Notes under the pieces: model-generated
What the model was told of the DNA's origin: nothing
What the model saw: the letters and a program-made list of their open reading frames with translations, nothing else
Database searches by the model: none
Position numbers and translations under genes: made by a program
Source of the DNA: Methanosarcinales archaeon
GTDB taxonomy: Archaea > Halobacteriota > Methanosarcinia > Methanosarcinales > Methanogasteraceae
Assembly: GCA_012961645.1 (NCBI GenBank)
Contig: DTYY01000223.1
Location: 1-7,659 of the forward strand
Length of the DNA: 7,659 nt
Reading direction: 5' to 3'
Shown here: positions 1 through 5,716 of the stretch, one piece after another
Layout: every line of letters begins with the position of its first letter
Position numbering within the stretch: the stretch's first letter is position 1

Positions 1-245
1 AAGAGACCAGTATGTAAAACTGGTGGGTGGTAGATTATTATTTGTGAGTTCCCTTGGGTGCGATGCCAGTTTTACTTGAACATGCGAGAAAACGCTTGGC
101 AGAATTACATCTGTATTTCCCGGGTGATGGCGCTTTTACTCAAATGCTGCTAAAGAACAGAAAAGGGCTTAACTCTCCTCAACTTAAAATCCTGATAAAC
201 CCCATCCAACCGCACGCAATCATACATCACGCTTCACTCAAAACC
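1..245. other. Intergenic region without a convincing gene; inverted repeats
   Basis: No supportable gene is seen here. An open frame from TTG at 54 runs to 353 on the plus strand, but it has no Shine-Dalgarno site and runs antisense into the 3' end of the phosphohydrolase gene, so I do not call it. The left edge has a 6-bp hairpin (6-11 with 19-24) and a competing 10-bp perfect inverted repeat (14-23 with 66-75). Read on the minus strand, 140-170 is T-rich and could serve as the transcription end of the alba operon. The 180-240 stretch has the look of dispersed archaeal intergenic repeat sequence, which I cannot verify from one copy. Confidence 0.4.
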
Positions 246-983
246 TCACACATCACCAGCCCGGAATATGATCAGCGCCACGTCGCGGTCATCTTCGGTG
301 CAATTTCCATGAACCGGGTGGTCTCCACAGACGATTATGCAAGAATCCGATAGGACGTGCTCGCAGATCTCTGCGATGTGCCGATCGATGCTCTCTGCTG
401 CAAAAGTCAGATCGTCGAAGCTCCTGCCTTCGTGCGCATACCGATCGATCGCCCTGAAGTGCAGCACCATGAGGGTGGGATTGAGTTTCAGAAGATCGAT
501 TGCGTGCTCTTTGATTGCTGCGTCGTACGCAATTATGTCGCTGCTGTCGGGCACGCCTTCAGAGAGTTCGATCTTTGTCTTCATTGCTGCCGCGCCATCA
601 GTCTCAATGACGACCGCTGCCTTAACTCCGCATTCCTCTGCACGCTCGAGCACCGATTTGATCGAGGAGGTGAGCACATCGGCAGTGGTGAAGACGCGAT
701 GGGTCTCTGGATAGCACCCTGAAAGGATTGAGGCGATCGCTGGAGTCGTATGGTCTGATACAGCCCCGCACCGGATGAGGGTGCCTTTCATAAATGGCAT
801 CGAGGGCTTCAGCCGCCGGTAGGTCGAGTAACCAAGACTGTCAACGATGATCAGCACCACCCGGCTACACCGCTGCATGAGACCTGTCAGTTCGGGTCTC
901 ACCACACCGTCTGCGCCCGGAAGCGGCACATCGATCAGTTCGGCGATCGCGGGCGCAATGTCAACGAGGCTGCATACACTCAT
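246..983 (-). CDS. Small alkaline-phosphatase-superfamily metallohydrolase
   Basis: A 245-residue protein with the two-metal core of the alkaline phosphatase / nucleotide pyrophosphatase-phosphodiesterase superfamily. Visible signature residues in order: Asp48 in IIVDSLGY (metal ligand), Thr79/Thr80 in SDHTTPAIASILSG (nucleophile position), Asp180 and His184 in HFRAIDRYAHEG, then Asp221-His222 and probably His225 in CGDHPVHG. The superfamily hydrolyses phosphate mono- or diesters or sulfate esters; the substrate here is unknown. There is no signal peptide or membrane helix, so it is probably cytoplasmic. At 245 residues it is a minimal version with little cap sequence. Its ATG overlaps the TGA of alba (ATGA) and has no Shine-Dalgarno site of its own, which suggests translational coupling. 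Fold is confident; function is not. Confidence 0.85.
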   Translation of the reverse strand: MSVCSLVDIAPAIAELIDVPLPGADGVVRPELTGLMQRCSRVVLIIVDSLGYSTYRRLKPSMPFMKGTLIRCGAVSDHTTPAIASILSGCYPETHRVFTTADVLTSSIKSVLERAEECGVKAAVVIETDGAAAMKTKIELSEGVPDSSDIIAYDAAIKEHAIDLLKLNPTLMVLHFRAIDRYAHEGRSFDDLTFAAESIDRHIAEICEHVLSDSCIIVCGDHPVHGNCTEDDRDVALIIFRAGDV

Positions 984-1300
984 TTGCGTGATAAAAAGAG
1001 CTCAATCCATGATACATTGACCATGTCGCCCCGTTTTCCCTCCATCTCATCCGTGCCGATCTCGATATTGGTCACCACAATGTCTTTCATGTACCGGTTT
1101 CGGGTAACCTCGACAGCGTCCACCGCACGCGAGATCGCATGCCCGCGTGCCTTTACCACCACATCGCCCGCGTCCTTGTTGAACTGTGCCATAATCGCCA
1201 TGACGTAATCCATCACACCCTTCTTTCCAACGAAGACGACGGTGTCATCTGTTATGTCCGGCGGGATAACTGTGTCTACGTCGCTTGCTTCTGACGCCAT
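980..1300 (-). CDS. albA: Alba family DNA/RNA-binding chromatin protein
   Basis: Alba is a small dimeric archaeal protein that coats DNA and binds RNA. This 106-residue protein has the family core: FVGKKGVMDYVMAIMAQF (residues 23-40), KARGHAISRAVDAVEVTRNRY (50-70) and NIEIGTDE (78-85), ending in the strand SWIELFLSRK. Lys26-Lys27 match the GKK motif whose lysine is acetylated in Sulfolobus Alba; the following proline of that motif is Gly here. An N-terminal tail of about 18 residues (acidic, ASEASDVDT) is longer than usual. A Shine-Dalgarno site, GGAGAGGT (plus coordinates 1308-1315), sits 7 nt before the ATG. It is the first gene of an operon with the downstream phosphohydrolase, which starts inside its stop codon, and it diverges from secG. 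Confidence 0.95.
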   Translation of the reverse strand: MASEASDVDTVIPPDITDDTVVFVGKKGVMDYVMAIMAQFNKDAGDVVVKARGHAISRAVDAVEVTRNRYMKDIVVTNIEIGTDEMEGKRGDMVNVSWIELFLSRK

Positions 1301-1360
1301 ACAAACAACCTCTCCGAAATCGCGCTTGTAAATTCAGTTTGATTCTATAGCATCAACTGG

Positions 1361-1370
1361 TATATAATGA
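1361..1370 (-). promoter_or_regulatory. TATA element for the alba operon
   Basis: On the minus strand this reads TCATTATATA. A start about 25 bp downstream would fall near 1335-1340 and give a leader of roughly 35-40 nt that contains the alba Shine-Dalgarno site. The secG TATA element lies only about 20 bp away on the other strand, so the two promoters are back to back. Confidence 0.55.
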
Positions 1371-1378
1371 TGCCGTTT

Positions 1379-1393
1379 GGAAACGCTTATATC
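1379..1393 (+). promoter_or_regulatory. BRE/TATA promoter of secG
   Basis: GGAAAC (1379-1384, BRE-like) is followed by the TATA box CTTATATC (1386-1393). The usual 25-bp spacing puts the start at about 1414-1417, almost on the secG ATG at 1418, so the message is probably leaderless or nearly so. The AGGAAG at 1403-1408 would then lie outside the transcript and not act as a Shine-Dalgarno site. Confidence 0.55.
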
Positions 1394-1417
1394 ACATGAT
1401 CAAGGAAGAATAGATCA

Positions 1418-1591
1418 ATGGCTAAGAAAAAAAGTAGTGGCGGCGGGCTTATGTCCTCAGCCGGTCTGATGAGATACTATGATGCTGACGAGTCGGCGGT
1501 ACGCTTCGACCCAAAGACTATAATCATCATCGGGGTCATCTTTGGCATACTTGCGATCATGCTCGGGTTTACTCATGGAACCTGGCCCTGA
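1418..1591 (+). CDS. secG: Preprotein translocase subunit SecG / Sec61-beta
   Basis: A 57-residue gene. The product is the small third subunit of the archaeal SecYEG translocon, homologous to eukaryotic Sec61-beta and not to bacterial SecG. Family marks: a basic Ser/Gly-rich start ([21 protein letters not shown]), an acidic turn DADESAV (22-28), the FDPKT motif (30-34), and one C-terminal membrane helix (about 35-51, [16 protein letters not shown]), with the N-terminus in the cytoplasm. Full length agrees with archaeal orthologues (50-60 residues). It is a single gene with its own promoter, transcribed away from alba. The window encodes two Sec-exported proteins that would use this translocon. 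Confidence 0.94.
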   Translation: MAKKKSSGGGLMSSAGLMRYYDADESAVRFDPKTIIIIGVIFGILAIMLGFTHGTWP

Positions 1592-1784
1592 ATTGCGTTT
1601 TTTCGTGTCACTATCCTGAAATGTGGTAATTTTCGGGGCTGTCCACACTGACGAAGAGTTGATTGATGCTTTCCAGACACTGGTCCGCGACTTTTTGTGT
1701 AATACGAGCATTGATGCAACTATTATACTGGATGTGCTAATTACAGTGAGTTTATCGCGATTCATTGCAATATGCCCACTACAT

Positions 1785-1798
1785 TCGTAAATTTACGA
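1785..1798. repeat. 14-bp perfect palindrome, possible operator
   Basis: TCGTAAATTTACGA is a perfect 14-bp dyad located about 90 bp upstream of the cytochrome TATA box. Perfect dyads of this size are typical binding sites for dimeric HTH regulators. It could instead be a chance AT-rich palindrome. It also overlaps the stop codon of the doubtful small frame 1623-1790. Confidence 0.4.
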
Positions 1799-1873
1799 CC
1801 ATTTGCGACTCAGATTCAAATCCGGCGCCGTATAAGTTGGCAGTCTCGCCGACAGCCCCCGGAAACTCTTTGT

Positions 1874-1890
1874 GGGAAAGCAATATATAC
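1874..1890 (+). promoter_or_regulatory. BRE/TATA promoter of the cytochrome gene
   Basis: GGGAAAG (1874-1880) followed by CAATATATAC (1881-1890) is a good archaeal BRE/TATA pair. A start near 1910 would leave a leader of about 45 nt carrying the GAGGTGA ribosome site at 1943-1949. The imperfect dyad GACC-TAAT-GGTC (1902-1913) sits at the expected start point, a position where a repressor could block initiation. Confidence 0.6.
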
Positions 1891-1953
1891 ATAGACGCTG
1901 AGACCTAATGGTCACGATCTACCAAAGTCAATTGTTAGTCAAGAGGTGAATGC

Positions 1954-2928
1954 ATGAGAAGAACACTGGTATTGCTCTCAACGTTTATTATGCTGGTTTT
2001 AACCATCCCGATGGTTTTCTCCGAAGTGCAGTTTGACACACTCACACTGGAGGCAAAGGACGTCGATTGTGCAAAGTGTCACCCAGGGTCACCACACACC
2101 CTTCACGAAGAGGTGATGAAACAGAACCGGGTGACCTGTGAGGCGTGTCACGGAGAAGCGCTGGAGATTGCGATTCCGCAGTGTGAAAAATGCCATAGCG
2201 GCACGATCCATGATGTACACATCACAAAGGTGAAGACCGAGGATTGTTCGTACTGTCATGGTGACATCAACACACACCACAATGGAGAGATCCTTGACAC
2301 GACGGTGTGCGCACACTGCCACCGTGATCTTGTGGATGTGCACAGCGGGTGCGAAGCCTGCCACAAGACAGTGCCAAACATTGTAAAGCCGGTCCAGCAT
2401 GCTGGAGTAACCATTCTGTGCCAGGACTGCCACGCGTATGACGATCTGGTGCACCTTCATGGCGAAGAGACCGATACATCGATCTGCTACATGTGCCACA
2501 GGCCAGAAGGCAACACAGAGGAGAGGGAGCTGAAACCGGACGTGATACCACACCTGATCCATCTGCCGGATCTGGCGACCTGCGATGGCTGCCACATGCC
2601 AGAGGGTAAGGTGATCCTGCCTCCGTGCAGCAACTGCCATGATCTGACAGGACTGCACCTGATCACGGTGGTGCCGCCAACGCAGCGCGGACTGGACTGT
2701 TCGGTCTGTCATCCTGAAAGCAGTGCGACATTGGCTCCAAAACCGACGGCAACACCGGTGATGGCGACTCCAGGCGACACGGCAGCGGCTGTAACACCTG
2801 AATCGACAGAGGCGGAAGCGCCGCCGGAGGAAGGAGAAACAACCGGGAAAGAAGCCGTACCCGGATTTGAGGTGATGTTACTGGCAGTTGCAGGCATAGT
2901 AGCATACATGGTCAGGCGAATGAGATAA
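1954..2928 (+). CDS. Secreted 11-haem c-type cytochrome with PGF-CTERM anchor
   Basis: A 324-residue exported multihaem cytochrome. It opens with a signal peptide (1-23, cleavage likely after VFS) and has eleven CXXCH haem sites beginning at Cys39, 62, 77, 98, 119, 133, 156, 178, 210, 225 and 249. Thirteen further His residues outside the motifs, several in HxxH or HxH pairs (48/51, 86/89, 167/169, 200/203), are enough for bis-His ligation of all haems. A Pro/Thr/Glu-rich linker (about 255-300) leads to PGF (303-305), a hydrophobic helix (306-320) and the tail RRMR, the layout of an archaeosortase A substrate. Such proteins carry electrons at or outside the cell surface; a role in extracellular electron transfer is inference. 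GAGGTGA lies 4 nt before the ATG. The exact cytochrome family is not recognised. Confidence 0.93.
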   Translation: MRRTLVLLSTFIMLVLTIPMVFSEVQFDTLTLEAKDVDCAKCHPGSPHTLHEEVMKQNRVTCEACHGEALEIAIPQCEKCHSGTIHDVHITKVKTEDCSYCHGDINTHHNGEILDTTVCAHCHRDLVDVHSGCEACHKTVPNIVKPVQHAGVTILCQDCHAYDDLVHLHGEETDTSICYMCHRPEGNTEERELKPDVIPHLIHLPDLATCDGCHMPEGKVILPPCSNCHDLTGLHLITVVPPTQRGLDCSVCHPESSATLAPKPTATPVMATPGDTAAAVTPESTEAEAPPEEGETTGKEAVPGFEVMLLAVAGIVAYMVRRMR

Positions 2929-2955
2929 GACAACATCAAAATTCGCCTCTTCTGA

Positions 2956-2963
2956 TTTTTTTT
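2956..2963 (+). terminator. T8 tract after the cytochrome gene
   Basis: An uninterrupted run of eight T's begins 27 bp after the cytochrome stop codon. Archaeal RNA polymerase terminates at oligo-T tracts without needing a hairpin, and I see no strong stem in front of it. It lies between converging genes. Confidence 0.6.
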
Positions 2964-3129
2964 GCCGTAAACACTCTGATGCGGCATATAGACCGCTGCA
3001 CATACCAGAGTTCAGCAGTTATTCTATTATTTCATACATATTAATGTGGGGGTTTAGCCGGAGGATGATGAAAAGTACCTCACCATCTGCCAAAGACCTC
3101 CTTTCGAAAACGTACCGCTCGCCCGGAGA

Positions 3130-3648
3130 TCACCCGCTCCTCTTGCGTGCAGCCAGTTCGATCGCCCGGATGATGCTGCTCGTTGGATTGATCGTTGCGA
3201 CAGGTATGCTCAATATCTTCTCGACGGTCGGGCTGACGATTGGTGCACATACGAGTGCTGACGCGCCATCGCGCTCGGCGCGGACAGCAGCAATGATCGC
3301 ATCCTCTATCGTGTATGCTGCATACTCGCGGACGACCACAGACTCGCCATCGATCAACAACTGCTTCTCATTGATGCGGTCGAGCGTCGGGCGCGCTGCG
3401 ATCACGGCGATGAAATTTCTTTCTGTGCCCTCGATCTTCCGTATGGTTGCTATGATCTGCCGCAGCGTCTTCACGTTCGGGTCGTGCGTTCCCGACAGTA
3501 TCTTATACATCGTGCTATGCGGAATCGACGCGCATTCGCTGAATTTGAGCGTGGTCATGCCGAGTTTTTCCTTTATCGCTCTGGAAAGCACCTTTCTGAA
3601 TTGCGCGTCCGATTCAAATACCGCAGTGATCACCTCATCTGCTACCAT
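3130..3648 (-). CDS. Archaeal HTH transcriptional regulator with C-terminal sensor-like domain
   Basis: A 172-residue predicted DNA-binding regulator. Residues about 14-74 form an XRE/Cro-like helix-turn-helix, with [20 protein letters not shown] (32-51) as the turn region and [14 protein letters not shown] as the following helix. Residues about 78-168 form an alpha/beta domain ([12 protein letters not shown], then [26 protein letters not shown]) that resembles the PrpR-N-type ligand-sensing fold found in archaeal HTH proteins; that resemblance is from memory of motifs. It probably senses a small ligand, not identified. The ATG has only a weak GAG upstream. It diverges from pth2 with 56 bp between start codons, so it may autoregulate across the shared region. 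In-frame codons continue 36 positions past the TGA, probably by chance. Confidence 0.83.
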   Translation of the reverse strand: MVADEVITAVFESDAQFRKVLSRAIKEKLGMTTLKFSECASIPHSTMYKILSGTHDPNVKTLRQIIATIRKIEGTERNFIAVIAARPTLDRINEKQLLIDGESVVVREYAAYTIEDAIIAAVRAERDGASALVCAPIVSPTVEKILSIPVATINPTSSIIRAIELAARKRSG

Positions 3649-3673
3649 GTAATCTCATGGTGCATCCGGCGTT

Positions 3674-3681
3674 GATATATG
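3674..3681 (+). promoter_or_regulatory. TATA element of pth2 (leaderless)
   Basis: GATATATG lies about 25 bp before the paired ATG codons at 3702 and 3705, so transcription should start on or next to the start codon. There is no Shine-Dalgarno site, which agrees with a leaderless message. Confidence 0.5.
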
Positions 3682-3685
3682 TTGA

Positions 3686-3695
3686 GATTATAAAT
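3686..3695 (-). promoter_or_regulatory. TATA element of the HTH regulator gene
   Basis: The minus strand reads CATTTATAAT. A start about 25 bp on would be near 3663-3665, leaving a leader of about 15 nt. The element lies inside the promoter span of pth2, so the two polymerases would compete for the same DNA. Confidence 0.45.
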
Positions 3696-3704
3696 GTTGG
3701 TATG

Positions 3705-4052
3705 ATGGCTGAATACAAACAATGCATCATCATCAGGCAGGATCTGAAACTCTCCCGCGGAAAACTCGCAGTACAGGTCGCCCACGCAGCGGTATCGGCA
3801 GCAGAACACGCAGATGCCGGTGCTCGCAGGGCATGGAAGGACGGCGGGCAGAAGAAGATCGTGCTTCAGGTAAAGGCGCTCTCTGAGATGTATGAACTGA
3901 AGATGGATGCAGAAGCGGCAGGACTGCCGACAGCGCTGATCACGGATGCCGGTCTGACAGAGGTGCCGCCTGGTACGGTCACCGCGCTCGGCATCGGACC
4001 TGCCATGTCAGAGCGGCTGGATGCGATTACAGGAGAACTGCAATTGGTATGA
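3705..4052 (+). CDS. pth2: Peptidyl-tRNA hydrolase, archaeal type (Pth2)
   Basis: Cytoplasmic enzyme that cleaves the ester bond of peptidyl-tRNAs released by stalled ribosomes, recycling tRNA (EC 3.1.1.29). The product is 115 residues, the normal Pth2 length. Family motifs run from start to end: [25 protein letters not shown] (6-30) with the conserved Lys20 and His27, QKKIVLQV (49-56), [14 protein letters not shown] (78-91) and the final ALGIGP (94-99). I chose the ATG at 3705 because homology begins there; ATG 3702 directly before it is equally possible. The longer frame from 3657 adds a tail that lies over the promoter and is not expected. It is a single gene, divergent from the HTH regulator. 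Confidence 0.96.
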   Translation: MAEYKQCIIIRQDLKLSRGKLAVQVAHAAVSAAEHADAGARRAWKDGGQKKIVLQVKALSEMYELKMDAEAAGLPTALITDAGLTEVPPGTVTALGIGPAMSERLDAITGELQLV

Positions 4053-4181
4053 TGCGAATATTTAGGGGGCTTGCAAGTGGATATACAGGTTAGCGTTACA
4101 CCAGCATCGGTGGGAGGTCCTCACATTTTATAGCAAGATCATTTAACGAACGCTTATGTAATCGGCGCCTGAAAGCAAAGA

Positions 4182-4215
4182 TAAGTGGAACTTACTTGGG
4201 GTATCAGGTTGATAC
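4182..4215 (-). terminator. Two tandem small hairpins after the larA stop
   Basis: GTATCA/TGATAC (4201-4206 with 4210-4215, 3-nt loop) starts one base after the larA stop codon on the minus strand, followed by TAAGT/ACTTA (4182-4186 with 4190-4194, 3-nt loop). The minus strand then turns T-rich (TCTTTGCTTTC, 4182-4172). They could end the larA transcript or protect its 3' end. Neither stem is strong. Confidence 0.35.
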
Positions 4216-4216
4216 A

Positions 4217-5506
4217 TCATGCGGAAGCTGGTGAATGATGGGTCGGGCAGGTCAGTCCGCCATGCGGCATCACCATAACCTGCGAAAATCCCTCTCGCCC
4301 CGAGATTGCGGTATCAAGAGCACTCTGCACATCAACTGCCGGCGTAAAATATGCTTTCTTTGCAAGATCGTCAGGGATGGCAGAGACGAGATATAGATCG
4401 ACACGCTCGGCAAGCAGCGATGTCAGAACGGCTTTGTGACCACCGAGCTCAAAACCACTCTTCAGCCGGTGCAGGAGTTCCCCGCGCGGGATGTCGAGCC
4501 ATCGTTCATACACATCGTTACCAAGACCTTCCAGGCATTCGGCGACAAGAATGATCGCTCCTCCATCTTTCACGATGTTTTTTGCATTTTCGAGAGATTT
4601 CTGTGACTGATACAGATTTATGTCCTTCGGCATCCCGCCCGGGGATGTGATCACGATGTCAGCAGGATCTGCCCGGATCCGATACATCTGATCTGCATAA
4701 AACACCCCTGCGCGGTGTGCTTCCACGGGATCGCCCGAAACGACCGCAACGATCTCATTTTTGCTGTTTAATACGGCATTCAATATGAACTTTGAGAGAC
4801 CAATCGTCCCCTCCTCGATATCCTGGCGCACAGGGCTGTTGATCCTGCCTGATACGGCGTCAGGGTGGACCATTAGTGCATGATTCTTCCGTATGCTTGC
4901 AAGCGACGATACTCCTGGCAGAAGCGATTTCAGACCGCCAGAATATCCTGCATAATAATGGAATTCGATGCTGCCAGTACATATCACGATGTCCGCATCG
5001 AGAACTGGCGCAAATATCTCAATCGGCGTTCCCCGGCTCGTAATCCCGACATGCCGGCAGCGATCAGGATCGTGATCGATGCAGGATATGCGATCGTAGA
5101 TTTCGTTGCCGAGCAGTCTTCTCTGCTCATCTTCTGTCTGTTTTCTGTGCGATCCGGTGGCAAATACGATTTCAATATCAGAATCCCGGATTCCTATCTC
5201 ATTCAGGTGAGATATGAGTGGTGGCAGCAGTTTATCTGTCGGGGTGATCCTTGTGATGTCATTTGCGATGATTGCAACAGAATCGCCAGGGCGTGCGATA
5301 TCTGGCAAGCTGCTCCCGATCGGGTGCTCAAGCGCCTCCTTGACTGCCGACTTGCAATCCTTGACCGCCGGGAGTTCGTTTGGTTCGAGGACGCCTGCAA
5401 GGTTTCTGTCCGGGACGTCAACAGAGACGCTGCCATGCCCATAAGGCAGTTGAATCTTCATCGAGGTTGTTGGTGCTTTCAGGGAATTTAAGAGTTCTGG
5501 TTTCAC
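4217..5506 (-). CDS. larA: LarA-family nickel-pincer racemase/epimerase
   Basis: A 429-residue homologue of lactate racemase, which uses a nickel-pincer nucleotide cofactor to remove and return a hydride at the alpha carbon of 2-hydroxyacids. Motifs: NDITRITP (82-89), ATGSHR with His120, FHYYAGYSGGLKSLLPG with His183 and Lys193, and KNHALMVHP with His209. The 10- and 16-residue spacings His183-Lys193-His209 equal those of H174-K184-H200 in Lactobacillus LarA, where they bind Ni and the cofactor, so the site looks intact. LarA relatives act on several hydroxyacids, so the substrate is open. The GTG start is set by AAGGAG (plus 5514-5519) 7 nt upstream; ATG at 5461 would match the usual LarA N-terminus but has no Shine-Dalgarno site. 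No larB, larC or larE lies in the window. Alone in its operon. Confidence 0.92.
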   Translation of the reverse strand: MKPELLNSLKAPTTSMKIQLPYGHGSVSVDVPDRNLAGVLEPNELPAVKDCKSAVKEALEHPIGSSLPDIARPGDSVAIIANDITRITPTDKLLPPLISHLNEIGIRDSDIEIVFATGSHRKQTEDEQRRLLGNEIYDRISCIDHDPDRCRHVGITSRGTPIEIFAPVLDADIVICTGSIEFHYYAGYSGGLKSLLPGVSSLASIRKNHALMVHPDAVSGRINSPVRQDIEEGTIGLSKFILNAVLNSKNEIVAVVSGDPVEAHRAGVFYADQMYRIRADPADIVITSPGGMPKDINLYQSQKSLENAKNIVKDGGAIILVAECLEGLGNDVYERWLDIPRGELLHRLKSGFELGGHKAVLTSLLAERVDLYLVSAIPDDLAKKAYFTPAVDVQSALDTAISGREGFSQVMVMPHGGLTCPTHHSPASA

Positions 5507-5513
5507 AGGGGTG

Positions 5514-5519
5514 CTCCTT
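5514..5519 (-). promoter_or_regulatory. Ribosome binding site that selects the larA GTG start
   Basis: On the minus strand AAGGAG lies 7 nt before the GTG at 5506-5504. The next candidate, ATG at 5461, has no purine-rich site before it, so the 15-residue longer protein is favoured. Confidence 0.6.
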
Positions 5520-5560
5520 AGCTTGTCCGCGCAAATGACCTTTCTGAGGTGAAACGGCGC

Positions 5561-5577
5561 ACCAAAAGGTATAAAAG
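5561..5577. promoter_or_regulatory. Shared TATA element between larA and tRNA-Gly
   Basis: ACCAAAAGG followed by TATAAAAG (5570-5577) is a good BRE/TATA pair for the plus strand, with a predicted start near 5597-5603, about 25 bp before the tRNA. Read on the minus strand, the same bases give CTTTTATA, correctly placed for larA with a leader of about 40 nt. No other TATA element serves either gene, so it may work in both directions. ACCAAAAGG recurs at 7002-7010 ahead of ftsZ. Confidence 0.55.
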
Positions 5578-5624
5578 TGGTTGCATCAGTTACACTCTTA
5601 TGATACCAGATATCCGGGATACCT

Positions 5625-5695
5625 GCGGCTGTGGTTTAGTGGTATGACATGAGCTTCCCAAGCTTATAACCCGGGTTCGAATCCCGGCAGCCGCA
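5625..5695 (+). tRNA. tRNA-Gly(CCC)
   Basis: A 71-nt tRNA without an intron. The acceptor stem GCGGCTG/CAGCCGC pairs at all 7 positions (5625-5631 with 5688-5694), followed by discriminator A5695; CCA is not encoded. D arm 5634-5648 with a short weak stem (GTTT/TGAC, one U-U mismatch) as in other glycine tRNAs; anticodon stem TGAGC/GCTTA (5650-5654 with 5662-5666) and loop TTCCCAA, anticodon CCC at 5657-5659, reading GGG. T arm CCGGG-TTCGAAT-CCCGG (5671-5687) is perfect. The next gene's ATG is only 21 nt beyond the 3' end, so the two are probably on one transcript. Confidence 0.97.
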
Positions 5696-5704
5696 TGCAA
5701 CATA

Positions 5705-5712
5705 GAGGTGAT
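5705..5712 (+). promoter_or_regulatory. Ribosome binding site that fixes the propeller start at 5717
   Basis: GAGGTGAT is complementary to the 3' end of 16S rRNA and lies 4 nt before the ATG at 5717. The in-frame GTG at 5708 is part of this site and is therefore not the start. The cytochrome gene uses the same GAGGTGA with the same 4-nt spacing. Confidence 0.75.
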
Positions 5713-5716
5713 TTGT

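Larger units (their letters stand above)
1592..1953. other. Intergenic region between secG and the multihaem cytochrome
   Basis: About 360 bp with no confident gene. It contains a short GTG-initiated open frame (1623-1790, 55 codons, no Shine-Dalgarno site) that reads like protein but matches nothing I recognise, a 14-bp perfect palindrome (1785-1798), a GC-rich patch (1825-1865) and the cytochrome promoter (1874-1890). A minus-strand frame crossing this region overlaps secG and has no coding character. T-rich DNA just after secG (1598-1603) may end its transcript. Confidence 0.5.

Noticed and set aside
54..353. Plus-strand 99-codon frame starting with TTG
   Set aside because: No Shine-Dalgarno site, rare start codon, no recognisable domain, and its last third is antisense to the end of the phosphohydrolase gene, which has clear motifs.
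1457..1765. Minus-strand 102-codon frame
   Set aside because: It is antisense to secG, which has family motifs and a promoter; the predicted peptide is low-complexity Ser/Lys/Asp-rich.
1800..1835. Possible tRNA T-arm (GATTCAAATCC)
   Set aside because: The flanking bases do not form the 5-bp T stem, and no acceptor or anticodon stem can be built around it.
3084..3132. Selenocysteine or other readthrough at the HTH regulator TGA
   Set aside because: Thirty-six open codons after a stop are not unusual by chance, and no SECIS-like hairpin or redox motif is apparent.
3044..3652. Long plus-strand frame opposite the HTH regulator
   Set aside because: It is an antisense shadow; only the minus-strand frame shows a helix-turn-helix and a structured C-terminal domain.
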